Shown here piece by piece: positions 34,631-41,776 of a stretch of DNA of 64,000 nucleotides. Position 1 is the first letter of the stretch; each line of letters starts with the position of its first letter. The stretch is from Rathayibacter sp. VKM Ac-2804 (GTDB taxonomy: Bacteria > Actinomycetota > Actinomycetes > Actinomycetales > Microbacteriaceae). The stretch lies in NCBI RefSeq assembly GCF_009866655.1, contig NZ_CP047420.1, positions 4,023,734-4,087,733 of the forward strand, in the 5' to 3' direction. The position numbers and the translations under genes were made by a program. Under the pieces are notes generated by a model. The model did not search any database and was not told the origin of the DNA. It worked only from the letters and a program-made list of their open reading frames with translations.

Positions 34631-35188
34631 TCAGAGTCGGCGAGCCGCCGCGAGTGCGCCGGCGAGGCGCGCGGGGAAGCCGGGTGGGACGTCCTCGGGC
34701 AGGGCGTCGACAGGCCACCAGGCGAGCGCGTCGCTCTCGTCGCTGACCACGAAGGGCTCGGCGGGGTCGGCGACGGCGCCGTAGCCGATGTCCCAGTGGG
34801 TGCTGCAGCGGCCGAAGCCGCCGCCGAGGCCGTGCCGGTCGAGGTCGAGCGGGGCGGCGCCGAGAAGAGTGAGCTCGGCGAGGCCGCTCTCCTCGCGGGC
34901 TTCGCGCTGGGCGGCGGCGGGGACGGAGACGTCGGCGGGCTCGATGTGCCCGCCGAGCTGCACCCAGAAGCGGCCTTTGCGGTGGTAGCAGAGCAGAACG
35001 CGGTCGAGCCCGGGCGAGAGGACGAAGCAGCTGGCCGTGACGTGCTCGGGACCGCCGTCGCGCTCGAGCGCCGCAGCGCCGTGCTCCGCGAGGAAGGCGA
35101 GGTACTCGTCCCGGAGCCCCACGAGCGCGGCCGGCGGGTCCCACTCCGAGAGCTCGATGCTCAGCCGGCCGGCGCGCGCGTTCTCCAC
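34631..35188 (-). CDS. NUDIX hydrolase
   Basis: A 185-residue Nudix protein. The box GGHIEPADVSVPAAAQREAR followed by EESGL near residue 97 has the complete catalytic pattern, and CYHRKGRFWVQLGGH precedes it as usual. Substrate class is not readable. The GTG at 35188 has a TACGCT hexamer 7 nt upstream and no ribosome site, so it is likely leaderless; a GTG at 35230 would start inside an R2 repeat and is rejected. Confidence 0.8.
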   Translation of the reverse strand: MENARAGRLSIELSEWDPPAALVGLRDEYLAFLAEHGAAALERDGGPEHVTASCFVLSPGLDRVLLCYHRKGRFWVQLGGHIEPADVSVPAAAQREAREESGLAELTLLGAAPLDLDRHGLGGGFGRCSTHWDIGYGAVADPAEPFVVSDESDALAWWPVDALPEDVPPGFPARLAGALAAARRL

Positions 35189-35195
35189 CCGATCG

Positions 35196-35201
35196 AGCGT
35201 A
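35196..35201 (-). promoter_or_regulatory. Probable -10 element of leaderless NUDIX gene
   Basis: TACGCT on the minus strand ends 7 nt before the GTG at 35188. Confidence 0.45.
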
Positions 35202-35217
35202 GGCGAGCGATCCCTGC

Positions 35218-35278
35218 CGCGAGATGCCACTCATGAGGGCGACACGCCGTGGCGGGAGCTCACAAGTGGCATCTCGCG
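35218..35278. repeat. R2 palindromic repeat, copy 2
   Basis: Arms CGCGAGATGCCACTCATGAG and CTCACAAGTGGCATCTCGCG pair with two mismatched positions; the loop again contains GCGACACGCC. It lies just upstream of the NUDIX promoter. Confidence 0.85.
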
Positions 35279-35311
35279 GAGGCAGCCGCGGGGGCACGTC
35301 CTGGCGGCAGT

Positions 35312-35374
35312 CCGCGAGATGCCACTTGAGTACGCGACACGCCGAGAGAGGCGTACTCAAGTGGCATCTCGCGG
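35312..35374. repeat. R2 palindromic repeat, copy 3
   Basis: Perfect 24-bp arms starting CCGCGAGATGCCACTTGAGT and ending ACTCAAGTGGCATCTCGCGG flank a loop with GCGACACGCC. It lies 6 nt from the stop codon of the next minus-strand gene and could act as its terminator. Confidence 0.9.
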
Positions 35375-35380
35375 AGGGGG

Positions 35381-36157
35381 TCAGACGGCCAGGCCGGAGA
35401 GGCCCTCGCGGTCGACGCGGCGGTGGAAGCGCATGCCGGCGAGGCCGCCGAGGACGGCGCCGACCAGCGAGACGATCAGGGCGGCGAGGACCGTCACGAC
35501 GGCGGTGACGGTGGCGTCACCCGCGTCGAGGGGGATCTGCGGGAAGCCGCTGACGGCGGAGAGGATCTGGCTGCCTCCGGTGAGCGCGGAGACGATGCCG
35601 ACCACGATCGCCACGACGACGGCCCACGCCCACACGGCGACGCCCTGCTTGGCGCCGCTGAAGCGGGCCATCCGGCCGGCGACGTAGCCGCCGGAGTAGT
35701 AGGCGACGAGGAGGATGACGAGCAGCGCGATCGCGCCGACCCAGCCGAACGCAGCGGGGTCCGCGGCCAGGTCGGCCGTGACGTCCTGGGTGCCGACGAC
35801 GGCGGCGCCGATCGCGGTGACCAGGGCGGTGAGGATGACCGCGAGGCCGGTCGCCGCGAGCCAGCCGAAGAACGCGCAGCCGATCTTGAGTCCGCCGAAG
35901 CGGTCCTTCTCGCGCTGGTGGATGTCCTTGCGGGCGGCGGTGCGGGCCTTGGCGGCCTCGGTGGAGTCGGGGTCGACGGGGGCGCGGTGCGCGGCGGACG
36001 GGTCACCGGGGGTGGAGGTCGCGGTCGCGCCCGTGGCGGTCGAGCCGGTGCTCGTGGTGTCGAAGCGGGTGGTCGCGTCGCGGTCGCCGCGGTTCGAGTC
36101 GTCGCGGGTCGGGTCGCTGCTGTCGGGACCGGTGCCCCGATCGGTGGGCGTGCTCAT
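35381..36157 (-). CDS. Hypothetical four-helix membrane protein
   Basis: A 258-residue protein. Residues 1-75 are a disordered Thr/Ser/Asp/Gly-rich segment, followed by DIHQREKDRFGGLKIGCAFF and four transmembrane helices (for example VGAIALLVILLVAYYSGGYV and QGVAVWAWAVVVAIVVGIV), ending in a basic RFHRRVDREGL tail. The YSGGYVAGRMARF segment recalls YrzE-like membrane proteins. GAGGAGG precedes the ATG. Function unknown. Confidence 0.7.
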   Translation of the reverse strand: MSTPTDRGTGPDSSDPTRDDSNRGDRDATTRFDTTSTGSTATGATATSTPGDPSAAHRAPVDPDSTEAAKARTAARKDIHQREKDRFGGLKIGCAFFGWLAATGLAVILTALVTAIGAAVVGTQDVTADLAADPAAFGWVGAIALLVILLVAYYSGGYVAGRMARFSGAKQGVAVWAWAVVVAIVVGIVSALTGGSQILSAVSGFPQIPLDAGDATVTAVVTVLAALIVSLVGAVLGGLAGMRFHRRVDREGLSGLAV

Positions 36158-36290
36158 GTCGGCCTCCTCGTGCGCTCCACTGCGGAGCGTCGGCTCAGTC
36201 AACTCCCCGGAGACGTCCGGTGTCGCGGGCTTGACGGCGCGGATCGACGGGGCGGCGGACATTCCTGCCGAGCGACGGTCGGGGAGGAGT

Positions 36291-36463
36291 CGTGCTGATC
36301 GAGCAGCCCGCGGAGCGGGCGTATCGAGATCCACCGTGGTCAGCAGGTGGGGTCTGCAGGGCCCGACCGGTGGTGACGGTGGGTCTCCATACGCCCCTGC
36401 GGGGCTCCTCGACCAGCACGGGTGGGTCCCGATACGCCCCTCCGGGGCTCCTCGACCAGCATG
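36291..36463. repeat. R1 element, full copy plus extra right arm
   Basis: A full copy (36291-36420, centre GGTCTGCAGGGCC) is directly followed by a second right arm (GGTGGGTCCCGATACGCCCC to GACCAGCATG, 36421-36463), giving a tandem 43-bp arm duplication. Confidence 0.8.
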
Positions 36464-36479
36464 AAGGAGCGCGGAGCGG

Positions 36480-36505
36480 CACCGAGGGGCGTCAACCCCT
36501 TGGTG
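36480..36505. other. Stem-loop upstream of SDR gene
   Basis: Arms CACCGAGGGG and CCCCTTGGTG (one wobble) with a CGTCAA loop, 57 nt before the ATG. It includes the CGTCAACCCC motif also seen at 40517. Confidence 0.4.
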
Positions 36506-36561
36506 CGGCGCGGCGGGAGCGGCTTGCATGGAGGAACCGACCCACGACGAGAGGGAGCATC

Positions 36562-37401
36562 ATGACTCCGGAATCCCCCGAGCAGACCCCGCCCGGCACT
36601 GAGGCCGAGCTCACGCCGAAGGCCGACCACGGCGAGACCAGCTACCGCGGCTCCGACCGCCTGCGCGGCAAGGTCGCGCTTGTCACCGGCGCGGACAGCG
36701 GCATCGGCAAGGCCGTCGCGATCGCGTTCGCGCGCGAGGGCGCCGACGTCGCGATCTCGTACTTGAACGAGCACGAGGACGCTGAGGACACCGCCAAGTG
36801 GGTGCGCGAGGCCGGCCGCGAGGCGCTGCTGCTCCCCGGCGACCTGCAGGACCCGGCGCACTGCCGCTCCGTCGTCGCCGAGACCGTCGAGAAGCTCGGT
36901 CACCTCGAGGTGCTCGTCAGCAACGCGGCGTTCCAGATGAGCCGCGAGGAGGTCACCGACATCCCGGACGAGGAGTGGGACCGCACGATCGCGACGAACA
37001 TCAGCGCCTACTTCCACCTGGTCAAGGCCGCGCTGCCGCACCTGACGAGCGGCGCCTCGATCATCGCGACGAGCTCGGTGCAGTCGGACCAGCCGTCGTA
37101 CCAGCTGCTGCCCTACGCGGCGACGAAGGCCGCGATGCTGAGCATGACCGCCTCGCTCGCGCAGGCCCTCGGCGAGAAGGGGATCCGCGCGAACTCCGTC
37201 GCCCCCGGCCCGATCTGGACGCCGCTCATCCCGTCGACGATGCCGGAGGAGGCCGTCGCCTCGTTCGGCGAGCAGGTCCCGCTCGGCCGCCCCGGCCAGC
37301 CCGCCGAGGTCGCGCACGCCTACGTGCTGCTCGCCTCGGACGACGCCAGCTACATGAGCGGCTCGACGATCGCCGTCACCGGCGGGAAGCCGATCCTCTG
37401 A
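36562..37401 (+). CDS. SDR family oxidoreductase
   Basis: A 279-residue short-chain dehydrogenase/reductase. After a disordered 30-residue start come the cofactor motif VALVTGADSGIGKAVAIAFA, the NAA motif LEVLVSNAAFQ near residue 118, catalytic Ser in IIATSSVQSDQ and the YxxxK pair in YAATKAAML, then the PG motif SVAPGPIWTPL. The long start and DHGETSYRGSDRLRGK segment fit the YdaD/YhxC general-stress branch. A GAGAGGGAG ribosome site precedes the ATG. Substrate unknown. Confidence 0.9.
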   Translation: MTPESPEQTPPGTEAELTPKADHGETSYRGSDRLRGKVALVTGADSGIGKAVAIAFAREGADVAISYLNEHEDAEDTAKWVREAGREALLLPGDLQDPAHCRSVVAETVEKLGHLEVLVSNAAFQMSREEVTDIPDEEWDRTIATNISAYFHLVKAALPHLTSGASIIATSSVQSDQPSYQLLPYAATKAAMLSMTASLAQALGEKGIRANSVAPGPIWTPLIPSTMPEEAVASFGEQVPLGRPGQPAEVAHAYVLLASDDASYMSGSTIAVTGGKPIL

Positions 37402-37409
37402 GCGCCCCG

Positions 37410-37481
37410 ACGCCGAGCACGCGGACGCCGAGCACGCGGACGCGGACGCCGAGCATCCGCACGCCGAGCATCCGGACGCGG
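37410..37481. repeat. Nested tandem repeat upstream of polyketide synthase gene
   Basis: Two 36-nt units, each made of two 15-mers plus ACGCGG: ACGCCGAGCACGCGG twice, then ACGCCGAGCATCCGC and ACGCCGAGCATCCGG. It starts 9 nt after the SDR stop codon. Confidence 0.85.
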
Positions 37482-37518
37482 ATCCGCTGCGCCGCCGCTC
37501 ACCCGCAGGAACGTGCGA

Positions 37519-37524
37519 TAGGTT
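37519..37524 (+). promoter_or_regulatory. Probable -10 element of leaderless polyketide synthase gene
   Basis: TAGGTT ends 7 nt before the GTG at 37532. Confidence 0.45.
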
Positions 37525-37531
37525 CCCGCGG

Positions 37532-38647
37532 GTGAGCGTCCACATCCGCAGCATCGAGACGGCCGTTCCCGCCACGGTCCTGCATCAGCCCGCGCTCCGC
37601 GACCTGTTCGCCGCGCAGCCCGGCATCACCCGCCTCGGCTCGCGTCTGATCGGCGCGGCGTTCAACGCCTCGAGCATCGACACCCGCCACACCGTCGTCG
37701 ACGAGCTCGACGGCGAGGAGCGGGAGGGCGAGAGGACCTTCTACGACGCCCGCTCCGGCCACCTGCTCGATCCCGGCACGGCCGCGCGCAACGCGGTCTA
37801 CACGGCCCGCGCGCCCGAGCTCTTCGCCGATGCCGCCCAGCGCGCGCTCGAGGCGGCCGGCTTCGCGCCGGACGAGGTCACGCACGTGGTCACCGTCTCC
37901 TGCACCGGCTTCTACGCGCCCGGGCCCGACTATCAGCTGGTCCGCACGCTCGGACTCCGGGTGTCGACACAGCGCTTCCACCTCGGCTTCATGGGCTGCT
38001 ACGGCGCGTTCCCGGGGCTCCGCGCCGCCCGCGCGTTCTGCGAGGCCGACCCGTCGGCGGTCGTTCTCGTCGTCGCCGCCGAGCTCTGCAGCATCCACCT
38101 GACCAGCTCCAGCGACGCGGAGCAGATCGTCGCCAGCTCCGTCTTCGCCGACGGGGCCGCCGCGGCGGTCGTCACGGCGCGCGAGCCCGAGGCGGGCACC
38201 GCGGTGCTCGACATCGACGCGCTCGACACGACCCTCACTCCCGAGGGCGAGGACGAGATGGCCTGGACGATCGGCGACCACGGCTTCACCATGCGGCTGA
38301 GCACCTACGTGCCGTCGATCATCGGCGCCAACATCACCACCGCGCTCGAGCCGATGCTCGGGCGAGGCGGGGTCGGCGCCGCGGACGTGCAGCGCTGGGC
38401 GGTGCACCCCGGCGGGCGGAGCATCCTCGACCGCGTGCAGTCGGCGATCGGCCTCTCCGACGAGCAGATGCAGCCCTCGCGCGAGGTGCTGCGGACGGTC
38501 GGGAACATGTCGAGCGCGACCGTGCTGTTCATCCTGCGCCGGCTCCTGCACGGCGAGGCCGCCGACGGCGAGCGGATCGGCGCGATGGCGTTCGGGCCCG
38601 GGCTCACCGTCGAGATGGCGCTGCTCACCAAGCGCGGCGGGGCATGA
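37532..38647 (+). CDS. Type III polyketide synthase
   Basis: A 371-residue chalcone-synthase-like enzyme that condenses a starter acyl-CoA with malonyl-CoA units. The catalytic triad is visible: Cys156 in LGFMGCYGAFPGL, His292 in WAVHPGGRSIL and Asn325 in VGNMSSATVLF, with the family ending AFGPGLTVEMALL. Cys124 in VSCTGFYAPGPDYQL is also conserved in the family. The GTG start is leaderless in appearance. It overlaps the methyltransferase gene by 4 nt (ATGA). A resorcinol or pyrone product is likely; the usual third gene, a flavin oxidoreductase, is absent. Confidence 0.93.
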   Translation: MSVHIRSIETAVPATVLHQPALRDLFAAQPGITRLGSRLIGAAFNASSIDTRHTVVDELDGEEREGERTFYDARSGHLLDPGTAARNAVYTARAPELFADAAQRALEAAGFAPDEVTHVVTVSCTGFYAPGPDYQLVRTLGLRVSTQRFHLGFMGCYGAFPGLRAARAFCEADPSAVVLVVAAELCSIHLTSSSDAEQIVASSVFADGAAAAVVTAREPEAGTAVLDIDALDTTLTPEGEDEMAWTIGDHGFTMRLSTYVPSIIGANITTALEPMLGRGGVGAADVQRWAVHPGGRSILDRVQSAIGLSDEQMQPSREVLRTVGNMSSATVLFILRRLLHGEAADGERIGAMAFGPGLTVEMALLTKRGGA

Positions 38648-39348
38648 CCGCCCACGCGCCGCTCGTCCCCGACCTCCGCCGCCGGGAGACGACCGCGGAG
38701 GAGCTGATGGACGATCCGTCCTGCGACCGCGCGCTGCTCGACGCGACCTACGCGCGGTTCGGCGCGGTGAACCGGCTGGTCTCGGGCTGGCGGCGGCTGT
38801 ACCGCACGCGGCTGCGCCCGCTGTTCCGCAGCGAGGAGCCCCTGCGGCTGCTCGACATCGGCTCGGGCGGCGGAGACATCGCGCGCTCGCTCGCCGACTG
38901 GGCGCACGCGGACGGACTGCGGCTCGCGATCACCGCCATCGATCCGGACGAGAGGGCGTACGCCTTCGCGACATCGACGCCGGCGCCGGCGGGGCTGGAG
39001 TTCCGGCGGGCGAGCAGCAAGGAGCTGGTCGCCGAGGGCGCGCAGTACGACATCGTGACGTCGAACCACCTGCTGCACCACCTGTCGGCCGAGGCGCTGA
39101 GCGCGCTGCTCGAGGACAGCGAGAAGCTCGCCCCGCGCGCGCTGCACAACGACATCGAGCGGTCGCGGCTCGCGTACACCGCGTACGCGGCGGCGACCCG
39201 GCCGATCGCGGCGGGGTCGTTCCTGCACTACGACGGGTCGCTGTCGGTGCGGCGGAGCTACACGGCGCCGGAGCTGCGCGCGCTGGCGCCCGAGGGCTGG
39301 CGCGTGGAGCGGGCGGCCCCGTACCGGCTGCTGCTGGCGCGCGGATAG
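38644..39348 (+). CDS. SAM-dependent methyltransferase of the polyketide cluster
   Basis: A 234-residue class I methyltransferase. The SAM-binding motif LRLLDIGSGGGDIARSLADW lies near residue 60, with acidic residues in ITAIDPDERA and a SNHLLHHLS motif near residue 138. The upstream EELMDDPSCDRALLDATYAR pattern is typical of methyltransferases paired with actinobacterial type III polyketide synthases. It is translationally coupled to the synthase and presumably O- or C-methylates its product. Confidence 0.88.
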   Translation: MTAHAPLVPDLRRRETTAEELMDDPSCDRALLDATYARFGAVNRLVSGWRRLYRTRLRPLFRSEEPLRLLDIGSGGGDIARSLADWAHADGLRLAITAIDPDERAYAFATSTPAPAGLEFRRASSKELVAEGAQYDIVTSNHLLHHLSAEALSALLEDSEKLAPRALHNDIERSRLAYTAYAAATRPIAAGSFLHYDGSLSVRRSYTAPELRALAPEGWRVERAAPYRLLLARG

Positions 39349-39396
39349 CGGCTCGCGGGCCGGGCGGCCGACGGCGGGAGTCGGGGTGCGCGCGGG

Positions 39397-39606
39397 CTAG
39401 CGGTGGGGGCGCTCGACGTCGTCGCCGGGCGTGCGCTCCTCGGGGCCGTGCGAGCGGCGGTACTGCCAGCCGGCGAGGGCGAGGATCAGCACGCCGCAGA
39501 GGATCGTGATGATGTCCGGCACCGACGCCCCGTCGCCGAGCGAGCTGATGCCGGCGCCGAGGAGGAGGACGCCTCCGATGAGGTAGAAGATGACTCGCGT
39601 TTTCAT
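39397..39606 (-). CDS. Small two-helix membrane protein
   Basis: A 69-residue protein, MKTRVIFYLIGGVLLLGAGI first helix, PDIITILCGVLILALAGWQY second helix, then a charged tail RRSHGPEERTPGDDVERPHR. GATGAGGCC precedes the ATG. No family recognised. It is convergent with the methyltransferase. Confidence 0.6.
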   Translation of the reverse strand: MKTRVIFYLIGGVLLLGAGISSLGDGASVPDIITILCGVLILALAGWQYRRSHGPEERTPGDDVERPHR

Positions 39607-39685
39607 GGCCTCATCGCTTTCGTCCGCCGGAACAGGCCCTGCGATGCTACCCGGTCGCGCCGGGCGGCGGCCGGGCGGGGCTCGG

Positions 39686-39790
39686 TGCCGGACGTCCGGC
39701 ACGCAGAATCGACCCCGGCACTCTGGAATGCGCCGGAACCGCGAGCCCGGGGTGGAAGCGCGAGCCGAACGTTTCACGCGGAGGGCGTCG
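39686..39790. repeat. R3 repeat cluster, second locus
   Basis: CCGGCACGCAGAATC and CCCCGGCACTCTGGAAT, then GAACCGCGAGCCC and GCGCGAGCCGAACG, parallel the motif order of the cluster at 18348. Confidence 0.4.
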
Positions 39791-39828
39791 GGCACACGCG
39801 AAGACGACCCTGTCCGTAGGGGACGCCC

Positions 39829-40017
39829 CATGCTGATCGAGTAGCCCTCGCAGAGGGCGTATCTCTCTCCACCCGCGTCGAGAGGACGAGTCTGCAGACC
39901 ACCCTGCTGGGGACGGTGGGTCTCGATACGCCCCTGCGGGGCTGCTCGACCAGCATGGGGCGCAGAGGCCCTCGGCGAGCGGGCGGCACCCCCCTGCGGG
40001 ACTACTCGACCAGCATG
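39829..40017. repeat. R1 element, full copy plus degenerate right arm
   Basis: A full copy at 39829-39957 (CATGCTGATCGAGTAGCCCT to GCTGCTCGACCAGCATG, centre GTCTGCAGACCACCC) is followed by a degenerate right arm ending GACTACTCGACCAGCATG at 40017. Confidence 0.8.
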
Positions 40018-40114
40018 CGGGCGCAACGGCCCTCGACTAGGGGGCGGCGCCCGGCCTGTCAATGGGGCAACGGCGTGTCTGTCCGCCGATTCCGCGCGGA
40101 GGGGGTCGACCGGT

Positions 40115-40120
40115 TAGCGT
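40115..40120 (+). promoter_or_regulatory. Probable -10 element
   Basis: TAGCGT lies 49 nt before the GTG at 40170. Confidence 0.4.
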
Positions 40121-40169
40121 CCCCGAGGAGCCGTCCGCCGTGGGCGGCTCGCACTGACGAAAGGCGCCC

Positions 40170-40487
40170 GTGGCCACGCTGACCTATGGACCGCAGAATC
40201 TCGAGATCGAGTTCGAGGAGCGGGTCCTCGCCCACCTCAAGGTCGCCGTGCTGTCGAAGCTGCGGCGCAACGAGGCCTTCTCCCTCTCCTGGACCGAGGA
40301 CGCCTCGTCCGGCCACGGCCGCAGCTCGGTCTGGCTGCACCCCTCGGTGCCGCTGCACTTCCGCTTCGCCGAGACGCACCAGCCCAAGCTCAACCGCGCG
40401 TGGATCGAGCAGATGCTGAGCGTCGCGAGCATGCACGGCGAGCTGTCCGTCCTCCCGGAGCCCGAGGAGTCGCGCCAGGGCTCCTGA
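40170..40487 (+). CDS. DUF7882-like small protein
   Basis: A 105-residue protein: LTYGPQNLEIEFEERVLAHL, LRRNEAFSLSWTED, HGRSSVWLHPSVPLHFRF and NRAWIEQMLSVASMHGELSV. This pattern matches a small family common in Microbacteriaceae (DUF7882), members of which are sometimes labelled ATP-dependent DNA ligase although no ligase motif is present here either. GAAAGG precedes the GTG. Function unknown; the true LigD gene lies 1.3 kb downstream. Confidence 0.75.
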   Translation: MATLTYGPQNLEIEFEERVLAHLKVAVLSKLRRNEAFSLSWTEDASSGHGRSSVWLHPSVPLHFRFAETHQPKLNRAWIEQMLSVASMHGELSVLPEPEESRQGS

Positions 40488-40550
40488 TCCGCCCACCTGT
40501 CCCCCCGGACCGGATCCGTCAACCCCACCCCCCATCACAGGGTCACGACG

Positions 40551-40556
40551 TAGCGT
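40551..40556 (+). promoter_or_regulatory. Probable -10 element
   Basis: TAGCGT lies 56 nt before the ATG at 40613; CGTCAACCCC is at 40517, about 25 nt further upstream. Confidence 0.4.
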
Positions 40557-40612
40557 CGGAGGACAGTGACCGGGCGGTTCTCCGTCGGTCGCGACCACGG
40601 ACGGAGACGACG

Positions 40613-40987
40613 ATGACCGACACCGCGCGAGCATTCGCAGCACCCACCCTGACCGGGACGGGGGGCTCGCAGCGCAAGGACGAGCCGATCGCCGTCCGCC
40701 ACGCCCCGGATTCCGCCTCGACCGATTCGCAGCCCGTCCTGGGCTGCCGGATCGGTGTCAGTGGCCGCGTCTTCACGGTCGAGCTCGAGATGGCCGGCAT
40801 CTTCCTGCGCCAGGTGCGCCGTACCCTCCGCGACGGCGACAGCAGCCTCGTCCTTCTGCGCCACGTCGACGGCATCGAGATGATCCCCTTCACCCGCGCG
40901 ACGCCGTTCGAGGTCTCGGACATCGTCTGCCCCGAGGGAGTCGAGCCCGCGCAGGCGCGGATCGCCGAAGGGCTGCACGCGCGCTAG
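40613..40987 (+). CDS. Hypothetical protein
   Basis: A 124-residue soluble protein: a polar 45-residue start, then GCRIGVSGRVFTVELEMAG, FLRQVRRTLRDGDSSLVLLR and IEMIPFTRATPFEVSD. No family recognised; the predicted pattern is beta strands plus one amphipathic helix. The 18 nt spanning its ribosome site and ATG (CGGACGGAGACGACGATG) are identical to those of the peroxiredoxin gene at 5928. Confidence 0.6.
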   Translation: MTDTARAFAAPTLTGTGGSQRKDEPIAVRHAPDSASTDSQPVLGCRIGVSGRVFTVELEMAGIFLRQVRRTLRDGDSSLVLLRHVDGIEMIPFTRATPFEVSDIVCPEGVEPAQARIAEGLHAR

Positions 40988-41092
40988 AGCCGCCCAGCGG
41001 CGCGAGGCCGGCCCGAGCTGCCGCGAGGTCGGCCCTCGTCGCCGGTCGGTCGGCCCGCGTCGGCGCCGGACAGGCCCGCGTCGGCGCCGCGA

Positions 41093-41578
41093 TCAGGCGG
41101 GGAGCGACGCCTCGATCAGCTCCAGGATGCGCGGGTCGTCGGGCTCGACGGTCGGGCGGAAGCGGTGCACGGTGCCGTCGGCGGTGATCAGGAACTTCTC
41201 GAAGTTCCACTTCACCTTGCCGGCCTTGCCCGCCTCGTCCTCGGTCTTGGTCAGCTCCGCGTAGAGCGGGTGCGCCGAGCGGCCGTTGACCTTGACCTTC
41301 TCGAACATCGGGAACGTGACGCCCCAGGTGGTCGAGCAGTACTCCTTGATCTTGTCGGAGTCGCTGAGCTCCTGCAGGAACTGGTTGCTCGGGAAGCCGA
41401 GCACCGTGAAGCCGCGGTCGCCGTACTGCTTCTGCAGCGCCTCGAGCTTCTCGTACTGCGGTGCGAGACCGCAGCGGGACGCGACGTTGACGATGAGCTT
41501 CACCGGCGCGTAGTCGGCGAGCGTCGACGCGGTGCCGTCGATCGTGGTGAGGGGGATGTCGGTGATCGTCTCGGGCAC
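41093..41578 (-). CDS. Glutathione peroxidase family protein
   Basis: A 161-residue thiol peroxidase. The catalytic tetrad is visible: Cys in VNVASRCGLAPQYEKLE near residue 36, Gln in VLGFPSNQFLQE near 71, and Trp-Asn in VKWNFEKFLI near 125. The enzyme uses Cys rather than Sec and in Actinobacteria normally takes electrons from thioredoxin. The GTG at 41578 follows AAGGAG; the long upstream frame is not coding. It is divergent from ligD. Confidence 0.93.
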   Translation of the reverse strand: MPETITDIPLTTIDGTASTLADYAPVKLIVNVASRCGLAPQYEKLEALQKQYGDRGFTVLGFPSNQFLQELSDSDKIKEYCSTTWGVTFPMFEKVKVNGRSAHPLYAELTKTEDEAGKAGKVKWNFEKFLITADGTVHRFRPTVEPDDPRILELIEASLPA

Positions 41579-41776
41579 GGGGGCTCCTTGTCGAGGAAGT
41601 GGGGTGATCGTCAGGCTATCCAGTGCAGCCGTGCGCGGGCCGCGAGACGCGCTCCTGCGGACGCCGCGCAGTCCCCGCAGCCCGGCCGCTCCTCCACATC
41701 GCCGTCCTCGCCGCGATCCTCCCCCGTCGGCGCAACTCCCTCCCCCTCGGCGGGCGGGCGACGCCACCATGGAGTT

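Larger units (their letters stand above)
39607..40114. other. Gene-poor intergenic stretch with R3 and R1 repeats
   Basis: No supported gene. It holds an R3 cluster, a full R1 element with an extra arm, and a GTCAATGGGGCAAC stretch near 40069 before the promoter of the next gene. Confidence 0.6.

Noticed and set aside
35230..35278. NUDIX start inside an R2 repeat
   Set aside because: The GTG at 35230 lacks a ribosome site and lies within the palindrome; the leaderless GTG at 35188 explains the promoter better.
1979..40017. R1 copies as a CRISPR array
   Set aside because: Copies are kilobases apart with no regular spacers and no cas genes.
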